DNA from: Pseudemcibacter sp038106445
Lineage (GTDB): Bacteria > Pseudomonadota > Alphaproteobacteria > Sphingomonadales > Emcibacteraceae
DNA length: 64,000 nt
NCBI GenBank assembly: GCA_038106445.1
Contig: JAYODU010000001.1
Span: 310,001-374,000, forward strand
Direction of reading: 5' to 3'
Shown piece after piece: positions 58,323 through 64,000 of this stretch (positions within the stretch are counted from its first letter, which is position 1; each line of letters opens with the position of its first letter). Made by a program: the position numbers and the translations under genes. The notes below the pieces were generated by a model. It saw only the letters and a program-made list of their open reading frames with translations, searched no databases and was not told the origin of the DNA.

Positions 58323-59474
58323 ATGCTTGAACCAAACGAAACAGCCCTCCTGCCAGAAGGATTGCATGACACGCTTGTGGGTGATGCTCACCATGAAATC
58401 AAGGTGGTTGAAACGCTTCTTAATAGTTTTTCAGCACATGGTTATGATCTTATTCTACCTCCGCTTGTCGAATTCGAAGAAAGCCTGCTGCTTGGACCCG
58501 GTAAAGCACAATCAAGAAACATGTTCAGGTTACTGGATCCAGTATCCCAGCGCATGATGGGTTTGCGTACGGATATGACAGGGCAGGTAGCCCGCATTTC
58601 CCATACGCGACTTGGAAATGCCCCAAGACCGCTTCGATTGAGTTATGCCGGGGATGTTCTTCGGATTAAAGGTACACAGCTTAGACCCGAACGCCAGTTT
58701 AAACAGGCCGGTGTTGAACTAATTGGCACCAATTCAACCGAAGCTTATGTTGAAATAGTATTGCTGGCTTATGAAGCGCTTAAGGCCGTCGGGGTGGAAA
58801 ATTTGAGTGTGGATCTTGCAATGCCACAATTTGTTCCGGCAATAACAGAAGGACTTGGTGTAGCCAAAGAACTTGCCGATCAGGTTCGTCATGCCCTAAA
58901 TGCAAAGGATATAGGAGAACTGGCCACCATTGACGGAGAGGTTGGTGCCATTAGCAGAGCTTTGCTGAAAGCTGCCGGTCCAGCGAAGAAAAGCCTTGAA
59001 ATACTTGCGGGATTAAAACTGCCATCGGAGGCACGCGCCATGTCGGAAGAACTGGCAGAACTCGTTTCCAAACTTGTTCGGGTGGCACCTGACCTTGTTG
59101 TAACGATCGATCCGGGCGAATATACCGGCTTTGAATATCAGATTGGTATCAGCTTCAGTTTGTTTGTGAGGGGTGTTCGTGGCGAGCTTGGCCGCGGTGG
59201 ACGCTATCTGGTTAATGCAGAACGCGGTTCAGGAGAACCGGCAACCGGCTTTTCAATATATCTAGATAGTCTAATGCGTGCACTTGATCCTGGTGAAGCA
59301 AATAATAAAATATTCGTACCTTACGGTACGCCGCGACGTGTGCTTGCTGATCTGCAGAGTCAGCAATACCGTACGGTTCTCGGTCTTGAGCAGGTAAACG
59401 ACAATATCGTTGAAGCGAAAAGAATGGAATGTGACTGCCTGTGGCAGGATGGAATAATTGTTAAAATTACCTGA
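58323..59474 (+). CDS. hisZ: ATP phosphoribosyltransferase regulatory subunit HisZ
   Basis: 383 aa, a paralog of class II HisRS catalytic cores. It has LLPEGLHDTL, YDLILPPLVEFEESLL, motif-2-like RMMGLRTDMTGQVARI, LRLSYAGDVLRI, RQFKQAGVELIG, YTGFEYQIGISFSLFV and LGRGGRYLV. It lacks the C-terminal anticodon domain of HisRS, which fits HisZ. It activates the short-form HisG, which is not in this window. ATG 58323 was chosen since the family starts M-x-E-P...LLPEG; TTG 58308 is an alternative. purA follows 24 nt downstream. Confidence 0.9.
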   Translation: MLEPNETALLPEGLHDTLVGDAHHEIKVVETLLNSFSAHGYDLILPPLVEFEESLLLGPGKAQSRNMFRLLDPVSQRMMGLRTDMTGQVARISHTRLGNAPRPLRLSYAGDVLRIKGTQLRPERQFKQAGVELIGTNSTEAYVEIVLLAYEALKAVGVENLSVDLAMPQFVPAITEGLGVAKELADQVRHALNAKDIGELATIDGEVGAISRALLKAAGPAKKSLEILAGLKLPSEARAMSEELAELVSKLVRVAPDLVVTIDPGEYTGFEYQIGISFSLFVRGVRGELGRGGRYLVNAERGSGEPATGFSIYLDSLMRALDPGEANNKIFVPYGTPRRVLADLQSQQYRTVLGLEQVNDNIVEAKRMECDCLWQDGIIVKIT

Positions 59475-59498
59475 TGAAAACACGAAAGGTCTAAATAA

Positions 59499-60803
59499 GT
59501 GTCAAATGTAGTCGTGGTTGGCTCCCAATGGGGCGACGAGGGAAAAGGAAAAATTGTTGACTGGCTTAGTGAACGTGCCGATGTTGTTGTGCGCTTTCAG
59601 GGGGGACATAATGCTGGTCATACATTGGTAATTGACGGGAAAGTTTATAAATTAAGCCTGCTTCCATCGGGTATCGTGCGTGGCGGAAAATTATCAATTA
59701 TTGGTAATGGTGTTGTGGTTGATCCCTGGGCACTGGTTGATGAAATGAAAAAATTGAGCGATCAGGGTGTCACAATTAACGCAGGAAGTCTTCTGGTTTC
59801 AGAAGGTTGTGCACTTATATTGCCACTGCACGGTGAGCTTGATGCAATTCGTGAGGATGCTTCAAAAGCGCGTGCAGAAACGGGTCCGGTAATAGGTACG
59901 ACCCGACGTGGTATCGGTCCTGCATATGAAGACAAAGTCGCGCGTCGCGCTATTCGGGTGTGTGATCTTAAATCTGAAGAAACAGTTGCGAAGCGTGTTG
60001 ATGTGCTTCTTTCCCATCATAATCCGCTTCGAAAAGGTCTGGGCTTTGATGAAGTGGACCGTGATGACCTTATTGCAAAAATCATGGATGTTTCAAAGCA
60101 TGTCCTGCCGTTGGTAGGGGCCAGCTGGAAAATACTTGATGAAGCAAAAAAGGCAGGCAAGAAAATTCTTTTTGAAGGGGCTCAGGGTATCATGCTTGAT
60201 ATTGATCATGGTACGTATCCGTTTGTTACGTCATCAAATGTCGTTGCTTCGCAGGCGGCAGGGGGATCCGGCATGGGTGCTGGCAGCCTTGATTATATTC
60301 TGGGTATTACAAAAGCATATACCACACGTGTCGGAAGCGGTCCTTTCCCGACCGAACTGTTTGATGAAGTGGGGCGGGGTCTTGGTGAACGTGGTCACGA
60401 ATTCGGAACCGTTACGGGGCGCAGCCGCCGCTGCGGATGGTTTGATGCGGTTATGGTGCGTCAGGTGATGAAGATTTCAGGTATTAATGGTATTGCTCTT
60501 ACGAAGCTTGATGTGCTTGACGGTGTGGAAAAACTGAAAATTTGCATCGGTTATGAACTTAATGGTGAAAAACTGGATTATTTCCCGGCGTCAACCGATG
60601 ATCAGGCAGCTGTTAAACCAATCTATGAAACCATGGAAGGATGGTCGGAAAGCACATTCGGGGCACGAAGCTGGGTTGACCTGCCGGCACGCGCGATCAA
60701 GTATGTACGGCGCATTGAAGAACTCATTGAAACACCAGTGGCAATATTATCCACAAGCCCTGAGCGTGAAGATACTATTCTGGTTAAAAACCCGTTTGAA
60801 TGA
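59499..60803 (+). CDS. purA: Adenylosuccinate synthetase
   Basis: 434 aa. Blocks: VVVVGSQWGDEGKGKIVDWL (phosphate loop), QGGHNAGHTL (catalytic His), RGIGPAYEDKVARR, FEGAQGIMLDIDHGTYPFVTSSN, GPFPTELFDE, RCGWFDAV and ALTKLDVLDG. It condenses IMP with aspartate using GTP in AMP synthesis. Start GTG 59499. It is convergent with rpoH, with seven nt between the two stops. The 3' end holds no obvious terminator. Confidence 0.97.
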   Translation: MSNVVVVGSQWGDEGKGKIVDWLSERADVVVRFQGGHNAGHTLVIDGKVYKLSLLPSGIVRGGKLSIIGNGVVVDPWALVDEMKKLSDQGVTINAGSLLVSEGCALILPLHGELDAIREDASKARAETGPVIGTTRRGIGPAYEDKVARRAIRVCDLKSEETVAKRVDVLLSHHNPLRKGLGFDEVDRDDLIAKIMDVSKHVLPLVGASWKILDEAKKAGKKILFEGAQGIMLDIDHGTYPFVTSSNVVASQAAGGSGMGAGSLDYILGITKAYTTRVGSGPFPTELFDEVGRGLGERGHEFGTVTGRSRRCGWFDAVMVRQVMKISGINGIALTKLDVLDGVEKLKICIGYELNGEKLDYFPASTDDQAAVKPIYETMEGWSESTFGARSWVDLPARAIKYVRRIEELIETPVAILSTSPEREDTILVKNPFE

Positions 60804-60810
60804 TTTATGT

Positions 60811-61704
60811 TTACTGATCTATTGTGATCATGCCGTCTTCAGCGGCGGCAGATTGCATGGCAGTTTGTAATTTTTCAAAGGCCCGCGCTTCAATCTGACG
60901 TACCCGTTCGCGGCTGATGTTATATTCAACGCTCAATTCTTCAAGTGTTTTTGGTGTATCACTAAGGCGGCGTTCGGCAATGATATGTTGTTCGCGTTCA
61001 TTAAGCGTACCCATGGCATCTGCCATAAGGCCACGGCGGTAATCAAGTTCTTCATTATCTGCATAAGCTGTTTCCTGATCCGGTGTATCCTCATCCACCA
61101 GCCAGTCCTGCCATTCACCTTCAATGTCAGCACGCATTGGCGCATTCAGTGAATGATCGCTTCCGGACATGCGACGGTTCATTTGTATGACTTCTTCTTC
61201 TTTTACATCAAGCTTGTCGGCGATTTCTTTCACCTGCTCTGGGTGCAGATCGCCTTCATCAACCGCTTCAAGCTGTCCTTTAATACGGCGCAGATTGAAG
61301 AATAGTTTTTTTTGTGCTGCCGTCGTACCAATTTTCACCAGTGACCATGACCGCAGGATATATTCATGTATGGAAGCCTTGATCCACCACATAGCATAGG
61401 TAGCGAGCCTGAAGCCCTTATCAGGATCAAAACGTTTGACCGCCTGCATCATGCCTACGTTGCCTTCTGAAATCAGGTCTCCTACAGGCAGGCCATATCC
61501 GCGGTAACCCATGGCAATTTTTGCCACAAGCCGCAGGTGTGATGTCACCAGCTTATGAGCGGCATCGGTATCACCGTGTTCCGTCCAGGCTTTGGCAAGC
61601 ATAAATTCCTCATCTGCTTCAAGCATCGGAAATTTACGGATTTCGTGCAGGTAGGCGGTTAGGCTGCCATCCGGTGATAATGTCGGTAAATTATTTGTTG
61701 CCAT
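60811..61704 (-). CDS. rpoH: Heat-shock sigma factor sigma-32
   Basis: 297 aa. Region 1.2-2 includes YLHEIRKFPMLEADEEFMLAKAW, GYGLPVGDLISEGNVGMMQAVKRFDPDKGFRLATYAMWWIKASIHEYILRSWSLVKIGTTAAQKKLFFNLR, which contains the RpoH box (Q-K-K-L-F-F-N-L-R) that separates sigma-32 from other group 3 factors. Region 4.2 is TLEELSVEYNISRERVRQIEARAFEKLQ. It directs RNA polymerase to heat-shock promoters such as the one proposed before ftsH. The ribosome site GGGGA is part of a short hairpin just before the ATG. Confidence 0.95.
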   Translation of the reverse strand: MATNNLPTLSPDGSLTAYLHEIRKFPMLEADEEFMLAKAWTEHGDTDAAHKLVTSHLRLVAKIAMGYRGYGLPVGDLISEGNVGMMQAVKRFDPDKGFRLATYAMWWIKASIHEYILRSWSLVKIGTTAAQKKLFFNLRRIKGQLEAVDEGDLHPEQVKEIADKLDVKEEEVIQMNRRMSGSDHSLNAPMRADIEGEWQDWLVDEDTPDQETAYADNEELDYRRGLMADAMGTLNEREQHIIAERRLSDTPKTLEELSVEYNISRERVRQIEARAFEKLQTAMQSAAAEDGMITIDQ

Positions 61705-61764
61705 TGGGAATTTTCCCCTGATCCTTTTTAATCTTTATCTAACTTATTCAAAAAATAGGGTCTA

Positions 61765-62790
61765 TTAAACTGCCTCTAACGCTTTGATAAGTTGTTTTAT
61801 ATCATTTGGTAATTCTATCTCAAATGTCAAGGTTTCCTTTGTCACCGGATGGATAAATCCGATCACATATGCGTGAAGTGCCTGACGTTTGAAAGCGGCT
61901 ATAGCCGCTTTTGCCTGCTCGGAAAAATTCTTCTGCGGGTTGTTCCTGCGGCTGTATAACGGGTCACCAACAAGGGGATAACCAGAGTGGGCCATGTGGA
62001 CCCGTACCTGATGTGTCCGTCCCGTTTCAAGCCTGCATTCGACCAGGGACAAGCTTGGGGGAAGACCTTTGGTGACGTTAGCACGCGACATAATTTTTCT
62101 TGGTGGTTCAAGCCTTTTTATCACCTTATAGTGGGTTATTGCTTCCCTGCCATCATTTCTTACAGCAATTTTCAGGCGGTTCTTGGGATCACGTTTAAGA
62201 GGCAGGTCAATTGTCCCCTGGGTTGGATTGGGAACACCCCAAACTATAGCAAGATAAGCCCTTTCAAGGGTGTGTTTCTGAAATTGTATTGATAATCCCT
62301 TATGGGCTTTATCAGATTTGGCAACGACCATAAGGCCGCTTGTATCTTTATCAATGCGATGAACAATACCGGGCCGCTTGATCCCATTTATGCCTGAAAG
62401 GCTGTCACCACAATGATGAATAAGTGCATTAACCAATGTGCCACTGTTATTTCCCGGCGCCGGATGCACAACCATGCCAGCGGGTTTATAAACAACCAGT
62501 AAATCATTATCCTCGTAATGAATATCAAGTGGGATATTTTCACCTACCGGATCGGGGTCAACCACGTCCGGTATATGGACAGAAAAGCGGTCACCAAGCT
62601 TAATACGGTAGGCGGGATCAGTAATTTTCTTGTTTTCCATATCTTTTATAACTTGACCTTCGCTGATCAGGCTTTTAAGACGGGAACGACTAATGTCGCT
62701 GAATTTGTTACTGAGGAATTTATCAAGCCTTAAGCCTTCATCATTTTCCTCGGCAACGGTTTCATATGTTTGAGATACTGGTGCTGTCAT
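61765..62790 (-). CDS. rluD: RluA-family 23S rRNA pseudouridine synthase (RluD-like)
   Basis: 341 aa. The N-terminal S4 RNA-binding domain (GLRLDKFLSNKFSDISRSRLKSLISEGQV) precedes the catalytic domain with DLLVVYKPAGMVVHPAPGNNSGTLVNALIHH, the active Asp motif RPGIVHRIDKDTSGLMVVAK (about residue 148), TYxAIVWG and LETGRTHQVRVHMAHSGYPLVGDPLY. An S4 domain and this size fit RluD, which modifies helix 69 of 23S rRNA, but RluC cannot be excluded. Its ATG overlaps that of the divergent DUF6476-like gene through the shared CATG. It lies upstream of rpoH on the same strand. Confidence 0.88.
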   Translation of the reverse strand: MTAPVSQTYETVAEENDEGLRLDKFLSNKFSDISRSRLKSLISEGQVIKDMENKKITDPAYRIKLGDRFSVHIPDVVDPDPVGENIPLDIHYEDNDLLVVYKPAGMVVHPAPGNNSGTLVNALIHHCGDSLSGINGIKRPGIVHRIDKDTSGLMVVAKSDKAHKGLSIQFQKHTLERAYLAIVWGVPNPTQGTIDLPLKRDPKNRLKIAVRNDGREAITHYKVIKRLEPPRKIMSRANVTKGLPPSLSLVECRLETGRTHQVRVHMAHSGYPLVGDPLYSRRNNPQKNFSEQAKAAIAAFKRQALHAYVIGFIHPVTKETLTFEIELPNDIKQLIKALEAV

Positions 62791-63148
62791 GACAGAAGAA
62801 GGAATGCCAAAAAATTACCGATTACTCAAGGCAATTGTGATTACCCTGGGTATTTTAATTATCGCCATGGTAATTATTCTTATTGTGGCATCGGTAATGA
62901 AATATAATGATCAGAAGCGTGCAGAAGCGGCTCTTGTTGAAAAATACCAGCAAACAAGACCACTTGATGGTTCTATCGATAGATCGTTTTTTGAAATGGA
63001 TTTGGCACTTGAGCCCGGGCAGGAAGTAATCTCAGTACAGAGTAATGAGCAGGGAATTCTGGTGAGTGTGGGTCAGAATGGTAATGCTGAAAAAATTCTG
63101 CTTATTAATTATAGTGGAAAAATATACGGAACGATTAATATAAAATAA
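62789..63148 (+). CDS. DUF6476-like single-span membrane protein
   Basis: 119 aa, with one transmembrane helix (about residues 12-36, LLKAIVITLGILIIAMVIILIVASV) and a short cytoplasmic N-terminus. The C-terminal part has L-x-PGQEVISVQSNEQGILVSVGQNGNAEKILLINYSGKIYGTI, a small beta-strand module. Small genes of this kind (DUF6476) are commonly divergent from rluD in alphaproteobacteria. Function unknown. ATG 62789 would overlap the rluD start codon. ATG 62804 with an AAGAAGGA upstream is an alternative that leaves a short gap. Confidence 0.65.
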   Translation: MTEEGMPKNYRLLKAIVITLGILIIAMVIILIVASVMKYNDQKRAEAALVEKYQQTRPLDGSIDRSFFEMDLALEPGQEVISVQSNEQGILVSVGQNGNAEKILLINYSGKIYGTINIK

Positions 63149-63457
63149 TCATTCTTCCTTTATAGGCAGTGAAAATTTCACAAGCCCCTTCATTTTATCA
63201 GGATCGATTACCTTGCCCCGGCGAAGAATGCTGATACGTCCTGCGCGGGCAAGTGATTTTGCCTGCTGTTTGACCGCAAGCATATATTTCCGCCAGATAT
63301 CATCCGGATCTGTATCTTTTGCACGATCTTTGGCAATCCTGATTGCGATATCATTGGGGCTGACATGTGCGCCACCCGCTACAGCGTCAAGTATATATAG
63401 CCTAACAGGGTCTTCCCTGTTTTTGGCTTGTTCATTTTGGTCATTTACATTGGTCAT
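63149..63457 (-). CDS. DUF3253-like small protein
   Basis: 102 aa, soluble. Helical pattern: VRLYILDAVAGGAHVSPNDIAIRIAKD, then DIWRKYMLAVKQQAKSLARAGRISILRRGKVIDPDKMKGLVKFSLP. The helix-turn-helix-like first half, W-x-x-x-M-x-x-V-x-x-x-A-x-x-L-x-x-x-G-x-I-x-I-x-R-x-G-x-x-x-DP and a final strand fit DUF3253, a small winged-helix-like family of unknown role. Stop-to-stop arrangement with the preceding plus-strand gene leaves no spacer. Confidence 0.72.
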   Translation of the reverse strand: MTNVNDQNEQAKNREDPVRLYILDAVAGGAHVSPNDIAIRIAKDRAKDTDPDDIWRKYMLAVKQQAKSLARAGRISILRRGKVIDPDKMKGLVKFSLPIKEE

Positions 63458-63529
63458 GATCGCCGTTTAACATGAATACTGTACTTATGCACTATAATTT
63501 TATGAAGATAATCCGGAGACGGTTTAGAA

Positions 63530-64000
63530 ATGTCGTTCATATATTTGCCTTGGGGAATATTAATCGGTCTGATAATGGCTGCACCAATTGGTCCTGTAAA
63601 TATTATTTGTATCAGAAGGGCAATGACCAAAGGCCCGGCAAACGGATATTTTGTCGGGCAAGGGGCTGCTTTAGCAGATGGTTTCTTTGGCGCACTCGCA
63701 GCATTTGGTCTAACGGGGATGACCCAGCTGATCAATACCTATAACGGATTAATTCAGATCATTGGTGCTGTCGCACTTATTATAATCGGGATCAAATTAT
63801 GGCTTAGCCACCCGCATGTGGATGATGTCGATGATACATTTAGTGATCCTTTGAAAGCGGCGACGGGTACATTCCTGCTAACCCTGACAAATCCGCTAAC
63901 TATTTTAGGGTTTGTTGCAATATTTGTCGGCCTGGGTTTTGGTGATATGGGCGACAAACTGATTAACGCCACACTGATTTCTACGGGTATTCTTCTTGGT
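63530..64000 (+). CDS. LysE-family exporter, N-terminal part (cut by window end)
   Basis: 157 codons to the window end. The sequence MSFIYLPWGILIGLIMAAPIGPVNIICIRRAMTKGPANGYFVGQGAALADGFFGALAAFGL matches the LysE/RhtB start (G-x-x-x-x-x-x-PGP-x-x-x-x-x-x-x-R...G-x-x-x-x-G-x-x-x-x-D), and TNPLTILGFVAIF is the second family block. These are inner-membrane exporters of amino acids or similar small molecules with six helices. At least four helices are visible. Substrate unknown. ATG 63530 was chosen for the family N-terminus. Confidence 0.85.
   Translation, partial: MSFIYLPWGILIGLIMAAPIGPVNIICIRRAMTKGPANGYFVGQGAALADGFFGALAAFGLTGMTQLINTYNGLIQIIGAVALIIIGIKLWLSHPHVDDVDDTFSDPLKAATGTFLLTLTNPLTILGFVAIFVGLGFGDMGDKLINATLISTGILLG

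Noticed and set aside
1..64000. CRISPR arrays, prophage, integrase or transposase genes
   Set aside because: No regularly spaced repeats and no recognisable mobile-element proteins were found on either strand.

Overview
The window is a gene-dense, AT-rich stretch of an alphaproteobacterial chromosome. The placement rests on several points: a zapA / 6S RNA / 5-formyltetrahydrofolate cyclo-ligase neighbourhood, a serC-type leader RNA before serC-serA, the hisZ-purA pair, methionine synthase split into two genes, and a DUF6476-type gene divergent from a RluA-family synthase. The composition and the set of secreted peptidases would suit a marine lineage such as Emcibacterales or Kordiimonadales. 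That finer placement is a guess. UGA and UAG both act as ordinary stops in many intact genes here, so the genetic code looks standard. No tRNA, rRNA, CRISPR array, transposase or integrase was seen.

Region by region. (1) 1-9.3 kb: the N-terminus of an acetyl-CoA synthetase, a stand-alone MnmC-type oxidase, a secreted hypothetical protein, an EAL gene broken by an amber codon, a tungstate-type transporter in the order tupB-tupC-tupA, a TusA-like and a SufE-like protein, a C-terminal remnant of an ABC-2 permease, a free-methionine sulfoxide reductase, a membrane methyltransferase and ettA. (2) 9.3-20.5 kb: mlaA, two tandem secreted TPR paralogs, then a methionine cluster (ArsR-methyltransferase fusion, metF, two-part metH), a methylmalonyl-CoA mutase and a class D beta-lactamase. 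(3) 20.5-21.3 kb: a small accessory patch with an FtsX-type remnant and two overlapping lipoprotein genes, one interrupted by UGA at a position that aligns with a cysteine of its twin. (4) 21.3-33.2 kb: mrp, hflK-hflC-DUF2065-degP (membrane protein quality control), an M28B peptidase and a tkt-gap-pgk operon. (5) 33.4-52.2 kb: a DUF4164-like gene and zapA, a frameshifted glycosyltransferase on the other strand, 6S RNA, then an almost unbroken plus-strand run: 5-FCL, ymdB-type, yebC, ruvCAB, ybgC, tolQRAB, pal, cpoB, tilS, ftsH, folP, glmM and thiD. (6) 52.3-64 kb: a secreted M1 peptidase with a DUF6702-like partner, serC leader-serC-serA, hisZ-purA, rpoH, a RluA-family synthase, DUF6476-like and DUF3253-like genes, and a LysE-family exporter cut by the window end.

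How the genes work together. The methionine block couples a likely SAM/SAH-sensing regulator to methyl-group supply by MetF and the two MetH parts. The adjacent mutase also uses cobalamin. The Tol-Pal block, MlaA and CpoB serve envelope integrity and division. HflKC, FtsH, DegP and sigma-32 form a stress and proteolysis theme, and an alphaproteobacterial-type sigma-32 promoter is visible upstream of ftsH.

Most of the window is conserved housekeeping. The unusual signals are interrupted genes that still keep their downstream frame (EAL amber, lipoprotein opal, glycosyltransferase A8 frameshift) and several strong DNA dyads (17351-17386, 24748-24794, 21074-21132). I found no clearly new multi-gene system. 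The lipoprotein pair with an in-frame UGA is the most worth checking.
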